This document shows, piece after piece, positions 17,446 through 25,979 of a stretch of 64,000 nt of DNA. This stretch comes from Poriferisodalis sp965262965 (GTDB lineage Bacteria > Actinomycetota > Acidimicrobiia > Acidimicrobiales > Poriferisodalaceae). The first letter of the stretch is position 1. The number at the start of each line of letters is the position of its first letter. Under the pieces are notes generated by a model. That model was not told the DNA's origin and did no database searches. It was given only the letters and a program-made list of their open reading frames with translations. The stretch spans positions 2,356,001 to 2,420,000 of the forward strand of contig NZ_OZ253573.1 of assembly GCF_965262965.1 (NCBI RefSeq). The letters run 5' to 3'. The translations under genes and the position numbers were made by a program.

Positions 17446-19014
17446 GTGGCACAGAGGCCGACAGCGTCCCGTTCTGGGCAAACTGCGGCTGTGTCTGTGT
17501 CAGGAGGGCGTGCCGCGGCGGGTGTGATCGACGATTTCCTGAGCCGTCATTCTCGGGGCGAGCTGCAGGTGGGCACGGGGTACGGGTCGGCGTTCGGCTT
17601 GGGCTGGCTCCATCAGCGGACACGTCACCGTCCGGTTCGGCTGCTGATCGGAGACCTCCGCACAGGGTTCGATCGGTGGTCCGAAGAAGATCAGAAGTCA
17701 GCGTTGGCGTTCCTGGCGCGTGAAGACGTGTCGGTGCGCGGGTGCTATGCGCCCGAGGGGATGCTGCATTCCAAGGTGTGGATCGCGCTTAATCCCGAGG
17801 GCTCCGACGAACCGAGCAGCGTGCTGGTGGGTTCGGCCAATCTGACGAGGAACGGCCTGTTCAAGAACGACGAGACCGTCGCCCGCGCCGCGCCGGAGGA
17901 ATACCGGCGAATCCACGCCGAGCTGGCACGCTCCATGCGCCGAAGCTGGGACGCCAAGGCCGAGCTGATGGTGCGGCTCGGCCGCGACGCAACAGATGTC
18001 GGGGAACTGCATGCCGCCACCCGGGGATGGCTGCCATGGGGCACGGGCGGACTCTTGCCGCGGGTGCTGGCGGTTCTCGTGATGGCTGCGGTGACGATCG
18101 GTGCCGGCTTGCTGGCGTTGAACCTGTTGCTGGGCTTGTTCGACAATCTCACGAGCGGCCCGTCTACTGCACCCGATGGTTCCGTTCCCCCTGCAGCGGT
18201 GAGCGAGCCGGATGCCGTCGTGGCTGAGCCTGGGACGTCGACGACCAGCGTCGCTGCCGACGAGGGATCACGGTCGAGCATCACGGCGCCAGCCGCCGTG
18301 GCCGCAGCGAGCACCGAACCGCCCGAGAACGCGATTGCGGCTGCGAGCTGTCCCTACGCACTGCCCGACGGCAGTGACGCGTGCGGGCTGCTGGAGTCGT
18401 TGGGGGGCTTGGATTCGGTGCCGTGCGATTCGCTGCCGCTGGACGCCCGACCGCTGCGCCTCTCGGGTGACGCCAACCCCGCCGGGTACCAACTGGCCGA
18501 GAAATCCCCAGAGCTGGCCTGCACATGGATCGACGGCGGCACATTCGTGGCCGGCGAGACAATTCCCGCGGGCGACCTGCGTGCCATGAACGCAACCGTG
18601 TCGGGAACGGGCGCGTGCCGCTTCGAGGTGTACGACGAGGCCGGCACGGTCGTGATCTCCCGCGCCGACTACGAGCGCGCCGGCTGGGTCTCCTATGCAC
18701 TGCTCCGGCTGACTCCCGGCGCCACGATCACCACCAGCGGCTGCGGCTGGGTGCCAGCAGAACATGCGGGACTCGGACCCGGAGCCGACGGCGTCATCGG
18801 GGCTGCCCAACACGAAGGCCGCCACTATCCGCTCCTCGTGGGCGTCGATGTCCCGCCCGGCAACGTCCGAATCGAATGCGACTACTGGGCCTGGACCGGC
18901 GCCGAGCCCGACGAGAGCGGCTCCTGGGCAGACTCGTTGCCTCGTCGCGAAGACGAACGAAGATCACCTGGCCCATACCGAGCCGAATCGGGAGTCATCT
19001 GGCCGAAATGCTGA
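17446..19014 (+). CDS. Membrane-anchored PLD-family (HKD) protein with extracytoplasmic domain
   Basis: A 522-aa protein from a GTG start. Residues about 27-150 form a single phospholipase-D-type domain: H108-S-K110 in GMLHSKVWI, then VLVGSANLTRNG, as in the PLDc_2 nuclease group. One transmembrane segment follows (about 206-231), then a Ser/Thr/Ala/Pro-rich linker (240-300) and a C-terminal region with several Cys that has no recognised family. Positive residues before the helix suggest the PLD part faces the cytoplasm. A receptor-like or membrane-sensing nuclease in defence is an inference. A later GTG at 17524 (VIDDFLSRH) is an alternative start. Confidence 0.72.
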   Translation: MAQRPTASRSGQTAAVSVSGGRAAAGVIDDFLSRHSRGELQVGTGYGSAFGLGWLHQRTRHRPVRLLIGDLRTGFDRWSEEDQKSALAFLAREDVSVRGCYAPEGMLHSKVWIALNPEGSDEPSSVLVGSANLTRNGLFKNDETVARAAPEEYRRIHAELARSMRRSWDAKAELMVRLGRDATDVGELHAATRGWLPWGTGGLLPRVLAVLVMAAVTIGAGLLALNLLLGLFDNLTSGPSTAPDGSVPPAAVSEPDAVVAEPGTSTTSVAADEGSRSSITAPAAVAAASTEPPENAIAAASCPYALPDGSDACGLLESLGGLDSVPCDSLPLDARPLRLSGDANPAGYQLAEKSPELACTWIDGGTFVAGETIPAGDLRAMNATVSGTGACRFEVYDEAGTVVISRADYERAGWVSYALLRLTPGATITTSGCGWVPAEHAGLGPGADGVIGAAQHEGRHYPLLVGVDVPPGNVRIECDYWAWTGAEPDESGSWADSLPRREDERRSPGPYRAESGVIWPKC

Positions 19015-19106
19015 GCCAAGCGCAGCGGATGTGCCCCGATGTCGATCGGCTCGTCGACAGCCCAACGAGAGGCCACCGCCGCGATCTCATGACACTGCGA
19101 CTGGCC

Positions 19107-19229
19107 GCGTTCGAGATCCTGCTGCTGGAGGCGCTAAGCCAATATCGCCAGACCGGCGCTCCCGCCCGGCACCTGCGCGACAACTACGCCCACCTCTGCG
19201 ACAAGCTCGGCTTCGAGTACATCTGCTGA
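19107..19229 (+). pseudogene. 3' fragment of a DUF6642-like gene
   Basis: The last 40 codons before the stop at 19229 (AAFEILLLEALSQYRQTGAP...KLGFEYIC) are nearly identical to the end of the gene at 29347-29829. The upstream part is missing. As at the second locus, it precedes a Panacea-PemK pair, showing that the whole three-gene cassette was duplicated and this copy lost its first gene. Confidence 0.75.
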
Positions 19230-19321
19230 ACCCAACGATCACAGGCTCTACCGGGACTGTCAGGCGCTCCCATACACACAGGACGCTCCAGCAGCACGGC
19301 AATTCGTGAGACCGCGAGAAT

Positions 19322-20062
19322 GTGACACCCCTCGAGCAACTTGTCGGCATGTTGCGACTTCAAGGGGCGCCATCCATTTCAGCGGTACGTGGTTACGCTG
19401 GCATCGTGGCTCGGCTTCAGACGGATGCAGCGCGAGCGGCTCGTGCCATCAGGGTCTTGCTCGGGCTGGCGGAAGCGCGTGAGTTGCGCATGAGCCGCAC
19501 GAAAGTCGCCAAGCTCTTGTACCTGGCCGACTTGCGGTCCATCAGCCATGACGGCGTGCCTGGGTCGGGCGTGGCTTGGCAGTGGCTCAAGCATGGACCG
19601 TTCTCAGACCGGCTCTTGCATGTCGAGAACGATCTCGTGGCAGCAGGCAACGTGGCAAGGGACCGAACATGGAACTGGTACGGCAAACCCGAATACCGCT
19701 TGACCGCCCCGACACTTGCAGCTGAACTCCTTGATGAAACCGACCGATACATCGCACACCTCGATGCGGTGCTGGCCGAGCATGGGCACCTCAGCGCAAC
19801 TGAACTCAAGGACCTGACTTACGAGACCGAGCCGATGCTCGAAGCTCAAACCGAGGGCGAGCGCGGTGTGTTCCTAGACCTTGGCGAGAATGCAACGCTG
19901 CCCGATATCTCCGGAGTTGTTGGGAACCTGCGCCGGCATCTTGCGGAGCTCGAATCACGCGACGATGAAGACGGGCCGGCCCCTGCAGGATGCAGTGAAG
20001 AGCTGTTGATCCCGCTCCAGTCGGCACGCGCCGATGCGAACCGGATCCTGCTCGCGGAATAG
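19322..20062 (+). CDS. Panacea-domain antitoxin, copy 1
   Basis: A 246-aa protein. The Panacea (former DUF4065, SocA-like) core is visible from about residue 58: MSRTKVAKLLYLADL, then WQWLKHGPFSD and NDLVAAG. Panacea domains are known antitoxin modules paired with many unrelated toxins. The start is uncertain: GTG 19322 is the longest, while GTG 19405 (VARLQTDAARAA) is conserved in the paralogue at 29900 and leaves the domain intact. The stop overlaps the toxin start (TAGTG), so the pair is coupled. Predicted job: to neutralise the PemK-like protein and perhaps repress its own promoter. Confidence 0.82.
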   Translation: MTPLEQLVGMLRLQGAPSISAVRGYAGIVARLQTDAARAARAIRVLLGLAEARELRMSRTKVAKLLYLADLRSISHDGVPGSGVAWQWLKHGPFSDRLLHVENDLVAAGNVARDRTWNWYGKPEYRLTAPTLAAELLDETDRYIAHLDAVLAEHGHLSATELKDLTYETEPMLEAQTEGERGVFLDLGENATLPDISGVVGNLRRHLAELESRDDEDGPAPAGCSEELLIPLQSARADANRILLAE

Positions 20063-20430
20063 TGCAGCGCTCCCCCGTCGTTGGCGGCATTTACTTCGTC
20101 GCGGACGAGCACATCACTTTCGGCGATGAGCACGAACCGCACCCAGACGGGAGACGATTCGCTGTGCTCAGCGCCGCCGCATTCAATGGCGAACCGGATT
20201 GGAGCCTCGTCTTGGGGTGCCCATTGTCGAGTTCAACAACCTCTCGAACCAGATTGTGCGTCAAGCTCGGCGCGGGTGAGTCCGGCTGTGTCAAGAAGTC
20301 CTGGATCAGGGTGCCCGCGCTACAGCCAATCGCGAAGCGACTCCTCGGCGATCTGAGCGGAACGCTGACACCCGAGAAGCTGCTCGACACTCAAACGAGA
20401 GTCACTCAGTACATCGGGCTTGTCGGTTAG
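20062..20430 (+). CDS. PemK/MazF-like toxin, copy 1
   Basis: A 122-aa protein from a GTG that shares one base with the antitoxin stop. It has the PemK-like course: GGIYFVADEH near the N-terminus, RRFAVLSAAA, WSLVLGCPLSS, CVKLGAGESGCVKKSWIRV, then a helical tail. PemK/MazF proteins are usually mRNA interferases, but this branch is divergent and its RNase activity is not shown by the sequence. It is about 88 percent identical by eye to the copy at 30661. Just beyond its end lies a truncated gene on the other strand. Confidence 0.75.
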   Translation: MQRSPVVGGIYFVADEHITFGDEHEPHPDGRRFAVLSAAAFNGEPDWSLVLGCPLSSSTTSRTRLCVKLGAGESGCVKKSWIRVPALQPIAKRLLGDLSGTLTPEKLLDTQTRVTQYIGLVG

Positions 20431-20766
20431 TGACCGAAGTAGGCCGTGTGCCGACCGCGACGTTCCGGATGCGTCGGAAGAACGGACCCACTCATGAAAC
20501 GCCTCAACGGATGTGTGACGCTCGGCGCCACGCTCGGTCGCGGGGTGGGTCAGCACAATGCCGAGTCCCTCGCTATGTGGCGTCGTGCCGGGAATGGTGA
20601 TTCCTCTGAACACGTCACCCGTCATGAAAGGGCGTGCTCGTTCCACCTCTGCGGGCGAAGACGCGAGGTACAGGTCCGACGGCGAGCCTGGGGCCTCAAG
20701 CGCTTCAGCAGACAACTGGGGCGCTCTAGTTGTCAGGGCTGGTGAGTCGCAGGCCTGGCCGACCAT
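20320..20766 (-). CDS. Hypothetical third gene of the TIGR04255/XRE operon, probably C-terminally truncated
   Basis: A 148-codon frame beginning inside the end of the XRE gene. The part from about 20730 to 20446 reads like a real protein (LYLASSPAEVERARPFMTGD, then IPGTTPHSEGLGIVLTHP), while the last third is antisense to the PemK-like toxin and is probably not homologous to anything. It seems the gene was cut when the Panacea-PemK cassette was joined here. No family is recognised with confidence. Confidence 0.4.
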   Translation of the reverse strand: MVGQACDSPALTTRAPQLSAEALEAPGSPSDLYLASSPAEVERARPFMTGDVFRGITIPGTTPHSEGLGIVLTHPATERGAERHTSVEAFHEWVRSSDASGTSRSAHGLLRSLTDKPDVLSDSRLSVEQLLGCQRSAQIAEESLRDWL

Positions 20767-21394
20767 CGGCCGCTGTGAACACCTCTACGTCCGAGCGATA
20801 CCGAACGCGCCAGTCAGGTTCGAACTCGTCCAAGACCTGTTCGGGGTCGCCGGGCTGCTCGCAGGCCAGCGCTAGAACGAGATCGAAGCGTTCAGACGCC
20901 ATCAAGTCGAGCCCGCTGATCGGTGCCTCTGGGTGGACTGGCGTTTCGAGCCAACCTGCAACATCCGCTATGTGGTAGCGCTCTGCCGCAATCTCGCACA
21001 GCGCAACGACACGTGCGACGCGCTGCCGGTTCTCGCCCGTCGCTGACTCGCCCTGTCGCCACTTGCGGACGGCGGGCACTGAGACTCCACAGATCCATGC
21101 AATGTCCCGCCACGAGAACCCCAACGTGCTGAGCCGATCCAACAGCGCCGGCAAGCGCTCCCGGGCGTGACGCACGGTTGTCGAGCGCAGTTCCTCCTCA
21201 AGGCTGTCGGAGTGCATGCGCCCGATCGACTCGTGAAGGTTCCGAGAATCGTTGACCAGCAGCTCGCTGTGGTTGCGCAGGAACCCGATGTCGTCCACGA
21301 CATCCTGAATCGTCCTGGTCCGTTCCAGGCGAGGCGGGGCATGGCCGACCGACGCGCCGGTGGGCTCGTCTTCGATGCGGCTGACAGTGCTCAT
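20726..21394 (-). CDS. XRE-family HTH protein, putative antitoxin
   Basis: A 222-aa protein. A helix-turn-helix lies at about residues 93-120 (GFSWRDIAWICGVSVPAVRKW), followed by a helical region (ARVVALCEIAAERYHIADV, ASERFDLVLALA) of the sort found in XRE antitoxins. The start at 21394 overlaps the stop of the upstream TIGR04255 gene (ATGA), so they form one transcription unit. It could bind the palindrome at 22245-22265 ahead of the operon. An antitoxin role is inferred from the pairing. Confidence 0.7.
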   Translation of the reverse strand: MSTVSRIEDEPTGASVGHAPPRLERTRTIQDVVDDIGFLRNHSELLVNDSRNLHESIGRMHSDSLEEELRSTTVRHARERLPALLDRLSTLGFSWRDIAWICGVSVPAVRKWRQGESATGENRQRVARVVALCEIAAERYHIADVAGWLETPVHPEAPISGLDLMASERFDLVLALACEQPGDPEQVLDEFEPDWRVRYRSDVEVFTAADGRPGLRLTSPDN

Positions 21395-22242
21395 GTTGGG
21401 TCCTCCGTGCGCTGATCGAACACTTCTGTGCGCAGCTTGTCGGTGACGGCAATCTTGAAGAAGTCGCTCGCCGCCTGATGCACCCGATCGCAGCGTTCGA
21501 GGATGCCATCTGCCGCGAACTCGGGAATCTCATTGTCGCTGGTCCAGAACGCATCGGAGTCAAGCAAGAAATACGGCCCAGATGGGAGCACCGACTTGCG
21601 CCGGGTCGGCCCCTCGGGGTCCACGGCGTAGCCCGTCTGAGGCCCATAGCGCACGGTCAAAGCGCACGAAGCGTCGGTCTGGTACTGGATGTTGCCTTGC
21701 CAAGCCGTCGGATTCATCCCGGCCGGCCTCAGGTCAGCAGCAGCCGCGGCCAGCAACCGGGGGTTGATGTAGCCGTCCCAGTGTTCCGACTCGCCGCCGA
21801 TGCCCGGCACTCGAATCTCGTCGATGTACCGCAAACCGATCCGCAACACGCCGTCGGGCGCGCAGATGCGCTCCAACGCCTCGGTGACCAGTCGCGTCAG
21901 TGGCCGGAAGTGCTCGGCCCAGCCCGCATAGGCCGTCGTCTCCAGGACCAGCGCGTCGTTCCTCACAACCAGCGCGGTGGTTTGGTCGCGAGCACAGAAC
22001 CTTGACGACGGGCGCAGTGTCACTTGCGACGGAGCTGGTGCGTCGATGGCCACGCCGATCTGATGCTCGACCAGCGACACCATGATCGGCAGGCTGTCAT
22101 GCACCGCTTCCTTGATCGCTGCGACGGCGTCGACGGTGAGGCCCCCGGCAATATCGGGATAGCGAATCTCCAACACGGTCAGGACGAGCGGCGGATTCCG
22201 GAACGGCGGCGTGACGCATGACAGTTGCTCGGCGATAACCAA
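21391..22242 (-). CDS. TIGR04255 family protein
   Basis: About 283 aa with the typical opening (PPFRNPPLVLTVLEIRYPDI) and RIGLRYIDEI in the middle. The family is sporadic, of unknown biochemical function, and often sits next to HTH genes in accessory regions. The start is uncertain: TTG at 22242 places it next to the palindrome; the frame is open further upstream to 22536, but that stretch reads as non-coding and overlaps another small gene. It is translationally coupled to the XRE gene. A two- or three-gene TA or abortive-infection unit is plausible but unproven. Confidence 0.75.
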   Translation of the reverse strand: MVIAEQLSCVTPPFRNPPLVLTVLEIRYPDIAGGLTVDAVAAIKEAVHDSLPIMVSLVEHQIGVAIDAPAPSQVTLRPSSRFCARDQTTALVVRNDALVLETTAYAGWAEHFRPLTRLVTEALERICAPDGVLRIGLRYIDEIRVPGIGGESEHWDGYINPRLLAAAAADLRPAGMNPTAWQGNIQYQTDASCALTVRYGPQTGYAVDPEGPTRRKSVLPSGPYFLLDSDAFWTSDNEIPEFAADGILERCDRVHQAASDFFKIAVTDKLRTEVFDQRTEDPT

Positions 22243-22244
22243 AA

Positions 22245-22265
22245 GTGTAACCAAGCGTGTTACAC
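22245..22265 (-). promoter_or_regulatory. Palindromic operator ahead of the TIGR04255/XRE operon
   Basis: GTGTAAC-N7-GTTACAC is a perfect 7-7-7 inverted repeat directly upstream of the likely TIGR04255 start. It has the same geometry as the palindrome in the regulator promoter at 1245-1265, though a different sequence. The XRE product of the operon is the obvious candidate ligand. Confidence 0.5.
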
Positions 22266-22369
22266 AACCGCGCCGCCTGGGAACATGCGGTGACCCGACC
22301 CGGTCAGCCTCGCTCGAGCGCTCGCAGGCAAACGCGGAGTTTCCGCTCGATGCGCAGGGCTGCGTTGCG

Positions 22370-22606
22370 TTAACTGGCGCCGAAGCCGCCATTGACGGCA
22401 TCATCCTGGGCGAGTTGCAGCGCAGCCAGACACTGTTGGTGGGTGAGCGCTCGTGAGTGACGCTCACCTCGGCTCTGCCAGATGACTTCGCCGATGTCGG
22501 CATCCGGATGCATTTCGACCCAGATGTTGCCCACATGAAGAGCGATACGGCCGTCAGCGAGCACTTCGCCTGTCTGGGGCCAAGGAACGCGCTCGCTCAT
22601 ACCCAC
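22370..22606 (-). CDS. Small hypothetical protein
   Basis: A 78-aa frame with actinobacterial codon use (GRIALHVGNIWVEMHPDADI in the middle). No family is recognised. It points toward the TIGR04255 operon with about 130 bases between, including the palindrome, so it is probably a separate unit or a relic. Confidence 0.4.
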   Translation of the reverse strand: MGMSERVPWPQTGEVLADGRIALHVGNIWVEMHPDADIGEVIWQSRGERHSRALTHQQCLAALQLAQDDAVNGGFGAS

Positions 22607-22718
22607 GGCAACTTACCGGCCCAGACAATGCCGCCACCGACGGTCTTCAACCCCGCGACAGCGGTGCCATGCGGCGGCAGCCAACCAGCGCTTCGAGGTA
22701 GTGGTCGCGCTTCGCGTG

Positions 22719-23660
22719 TTACGTCAGGTTGCGGACCGGTTCAGCGAAGACTCGGCGTAGCTCGCCGAGGGTCTCGATGGCCCAGTTGCGATACGCCGGC
22801 CAACTCGCCCGGTCAGCAGGATCAACAGGATCGAGGTAGGCACAGAACCGTGAAGCCCGCGCATTCTCGATGGGCTCCCACTGCAGCGTGAAACCGAGTG
22901 CCGCTTCGACCGCCACGCGTTGAGTCTCCAGCGCCGGGTACACCGAGTCTCCATCGTCGATGTACAACCCAGCTCGGAGGCTGTAGTTCGAAGCGCCGGT
23001 TGGGTAGGCAAAGCTGAGGTCGTAACGAACACCGCTCTTCCCGCTCGGAAAATTCATCCAGTTGGTGGACGATGGAGCCCTTGCGTTGCTCCAATCGGGA
23101 TGCGCTTCGTGAAACGCCGGAAGGAACTCTGCCCACCATTCGATGTAGCGAGCAGTCGACGCGGACATCGTCTTCGCTGCGGCGCGTGCGCGGCGCGAGA
23201 AGTCGTCTGGCTCGACAACAACCTCCAGCTGGACCGCAGCAGGCGAGTCGCCGATGCGAACGGCGTGGACCTCGATTCCGAAGAAGCCGCTCCCCTCGCC
23301 CGAGAGCGAATTGAGCCAGTTGAGCGCAGACCGGTGCTCGGGGCGGAACGCCTTCGCCACCAGGACAGCCCAGTGCGCTTCCAATCCTGCGGCGTAGGTG
23401 ATCAGCTTCCCAAGGTGATCGTGATCAGTCGCCTCGAGGAGATTCTCGACGACGAGACGGTGACCGGTGTTCGCATCCCGAAACACGACATCTGCCGAGA
23501 ACGGCCCGACCGCGACCTCGTCGCCCTCGAGTTCCAGGTCCGTCTGGAGCGCCTTGCCGAGATGGCCCGGGTGCTGGGCCAGCCATGGTGTGAAGTCCCG
23601 GGCTTCGTCGGGCCAAACATCGCGCAGCGGAACCTCGTCGAGTGACACAACTTCAACCAT
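22719..23660 (-). CDS. DUF4268-domain protein with PD-(D/E)XK-like N-terminus (intact copy)
   Basis: A 313-aa protein. Residues about 1-150 resemble NucS/PD-(D/E)XK nucleases: GPFSADVVFRD with D57, LVVENLLEATDHDHLGKL with E72. Most relatives have ENQ here; this one has ENL. The C-terminal half (AEFLPAFHEAHPDW, GASNYSLRAGLYID) is the DUF4268 domain. The ATG at 23660 is preceded by GGAGGGAAG at good spacing, which decides the start over an in-frame codon 186 bases upstream. DUF4268 proteins are common in accessory DNA and may act on nucleic acid; the function is not established. Confidence 0.8.
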   Translation of the reverse strand: MVEVVSLDEVPLRDVWPDEARDFTPWLAQHPGHLGKALQTDLELEGDEVAVGPFSADVVFRDANTGHRLVVENLLEATDHDHLGKLITYAAGLEAHWAVLVAKAFRPEHRSALNWLNSLSGEGSGFFGIEVHAVRIGDSPAAVQLEVVVEPDDFSRRARAAAKTMSASTARYIEWWAEFLPAFHEAHPDWSNARAPSSTNWMNFPSGKSGVRYDLSFAYPTGASNYSLRAGLYIDDGDSVYPALETQRVAVEAALGFTLQWEPIENARASRFCAYLDPVDPADRASWPAYRNWAIETLGELRRVFAEPVRNLT

Positions 23661-23906
23661 GGGAAACTTCCCTCCGTGCAGACCAGTCTCAAACGGTAGC
23701 GACCGGTGGCGCCTCGGACTATCCGCGCTATGGAGCGTTGGGGCCACTGTGTCGGCCCAACCGAGGAACACTCGCTCCTTTGCAGCAGGGCAAATCCGAT
23801 TTCCCGGCCCAGCGGGCACCTCTGCAAATGCTCCGGTGAGCAGCACGCCGCCGTCAGGGAAACCGGAGCGCTGAGGCCGCGCGGCAGCCTCGACAGATTT
23901 GACGAT

Positions 23907-24866
23907 TCAGACTTCCACGACCTTTGATCGAGAGATCAGGTCGTGCAGGCCACGTCTGGCCGGGTTTAGCAAGCAAGTGGCGTAGATCAGCAAGGCGATC
24001 GCAATCCCGAACCAGGACAGCAATGCCACAGCCATTGCGGGGAGAACCAGTCGAAGCGCCGTCCGGATCCACCCGATTCGGGCGTCTCCCGCCACACGCA
24101 CGATCCGGATCCCCGTGAGCCACTTGCCGAAAGTCGTTCCCCACAGAGCCGTTTGCGGCCATTCATACAGCACCCACACCCCAGCGAGAATCAGCCCGTA
24201 GTGGACATCGTCCAGCACTTTGTCCAGCGCCTCCCACGACGGCAGCAGACCGGCAATGGTGAACGCAACCAACATGTCCACGATTCGAGCTACTCCGCGT
24301 CGCCGTCGACTCGCCTCCGGCAAGTAGTTCCCGATGCGGGCGCGTTGCTTGATGTACTGCGCCCAATTGCGTTGCCGTTGCCGTTCAAGGTCGGCGGCCA
24401 TCGAGTCGGGCAACTCCACGGGAATGGCGGGCAGCCACAACGAGTCCGCTGCGAACAATCCCTCTGCGACATCCGTCAAGGGCATGAAGCGGCTACGCCA
24501 CTGGGCGATCTCCCACACCCCGACTTTGTTCTCGGCGCAGTGAGGGTGAGCTGCCTGCAAGTTCTGGCGACGATGGCGACGACTCTGAAACGTCGTACCC
24601 ACATACCCCGTGCCATCGGCGAGGTCCAACTTGCCGAGCCCGGCCGGCACGATCCAATCCAGCTCGGCACCCACGAGCGACAATTCCTCACCACAGATGC
24701 CGCAGCGGCCCAGATCCCGCCACCACACGTGTTCGAGTAGCAGCTGCGCCTGCTCGTCCTGCCAGAACAGCTGCGCGTCGGGAGTGAACGAGTCCAGCCG
24801 GGCCAGCCACGCATCGTCGGTGCGTGCCGCTCTCATCCTGCGGGTCCCGCTCTTGGGCTCACGCAC
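23907..24866 (-). CDS. HNH-like zinc domain fused to an RDD membrane domain
   Basis: A 319-aa protein. Residues about 50-115 form an HNH-like treble clef with C55-x2-C58 and H107-x2-C110, but the catalytic position reads ELDWIVP rather than the usual xDHIVP: His is replaced by Trp, so nuclease activity is doubtful. Residues about 193-319 form an RDD domain with three or four membrane segments (RIVDMLVAFTIAGLL, LWGTTFGKWLTGIRIVRV, GLHDLISRSKVVEV). A cytoplasmic DNA- or RNA-binding head on a membrane anchor is implied. It is not obviously in an operon. Confidence 0.75.
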   Translation of the reverse strand: MREPKSGTRRMRAARTDDAWLARLDSFTPDAQLFWQDEQAQLLLEHVWWRDLGRCGICGEELSLVGAELDWIVPAGLGKLDLADGTGYVGTTFQSRRHRRQNLQAAHPHCAENKVGVWEIAQWRSRFMPLTDVAEGLFAADSLWLPAIPVELPDSMAADLERQRQRNWAQYIKQRARIGNYLPEASRRRRGVARIVDMLVAFTIAGLLPSWEALDKVLDDVHYGLILAGVWVLYEWPQTALWGTTFGKWLTGIRIVRVAGDARIGWIRTALRLVLPAMAVALLSWFGIAIALLIYATCLLNPARRGLHDLISRSKVVEV

Positions 24867-25028
24867 GGCGTCGGACTCTAGATCAAGCTCGACAGGATGG
24901 ACCGGAGCACACGAGCGATGGCACCACGATCCACGTGCCGCTTACCCTTGCAAATGCGGCGCAGGCCGAGATCGAGCGGGAATAGGGTGCGCGCCATAGC
25001 GACGAGGATCAGTCCACGGACCGGTTAA

Positions 25029-25217
25029 ATGTTCGCTGCGCCGAGCGGGTTGCACGGCGCTGCTCGGATCTTCGACTTCTGGGGTGTCTACGACGACTAC
25101 AACCTCAGCGACGAACCAGAACACGATCTCCTGACCGCAATCCTCCAAGACTGGCCGACGATGGAGGAGGATGCGCACGCAGCGCTCATGACATCGCCGA
25201 GACCTCTCCCCGAGTGA
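25029..25217 (+). CDS. Small hypothetical protein upstream of a DUF2335-like relic
   Basis: A 62-aa acidic frame (FDFWGVYDDYNLSDEPEHDL). Its stop overlaps a GTG that begins the next reading frame (GTGA at 25214), a coupling pattern that suggests a real two-gene unit. No family is recognised. It could also be the tail of a lost longer gene. Confidence 0.35.
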   Translation: MFAAPSGLHGAARIFDFWGVYDDYNLSDEPEHDLLTAILQDWPTMEEDAHAALMTSPRPLPE

Positions 25218-25683
25218 ACGAACCGAGGTCAGACGCCGACGATCCGGTCGAAGCGCTCCCTATGCCGGTCACTCCCGAACCGTCAGAATCCGCGGCAGCG
25301 AATCCCAAAGAAGAAATGAGACCTCGCTGACCGCGATCTCGATCAGTCAGAGCATCCGACAGGTGCAACTGTTCGTGCCGTCGATGATCCAAGTCATCGG
25401 TGACGTAGCCGACAGGCACCCCGAAATTGCCCACAAGATCGTCGACGACATCATCGACAAGGGTCAGCACCGCCAGGAAATTGAGCGCGTTGTGGTTCGA
25501 GGAAACGACCGGCGCACGGACCGTTCGTCCTAGGGCATCGCCGTCATCGTCACAGCTGTCGCGCCGCTGGTTGGTGTCAACCTCATCGGCCGATACGTCG
25601 CGCAACGGGAACGTCGTCAGAAGATGACTCTGCCCGCAATTCAAGATGCAGACGTGCCGCCGGAATCCGGCGATAGCGACTGA
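25214..25683 (+). pseudogene. DUF2335-like small membrane protein, frameshifted and with an internal stop
   Basis: Codons from GTG 25214 give an acidic N-terminus that ends at TGA near 25330. In the next frame, homology resumes (QLFVPSMIQVIGDVADRHPE, then HRQEIERVVVRGNDRR), reaches an in-frame TAG at about 25531, then continues as GIAVIVTAVAPLVGVNLIGR, a membrane segment. The order of a PexxA-like region, QEIE helix and hydrophobic tail recalls DUF2335 proteins. Two lesions make it a pseudogene. Between its end and the NYN gene at 25980 there are about 296 bases in which nothing is recognised. Confidence 0.6.
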
Positions 25684-25979
25684 CCAGCGCTCAGGTCTCG
25701 CTGCAAGCGAGAGGCCCCCGGCTGACGCGCAGAAACGACTCCTGGCCGGTTCGACATGTGCGACGGCCGCTTCGAGATGCACGCCTGAGCAGTCGAGACG
25801 CGGTCAGCACAGACTGAGCGCTGACCGGTCAGACAGTGCCTCGCCACTGCTCAACCCGTTGAATCGTGCCGTTTGTCACTTGAACAACCCGAGCCCCGTC
25901 ATCGACGCTGGGGCTATGCGCAATCCACAAGCGTCGACTGTGCGAACCGACGGTTAGGACCTGTCCTCACCGGCGCCGC

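Noticed and set aside
25186..25782. Leftward reading frame of 198 codons
   Set aside because: Antisense to the DUF2335-like relic, whose homology can be followed on the other strand.
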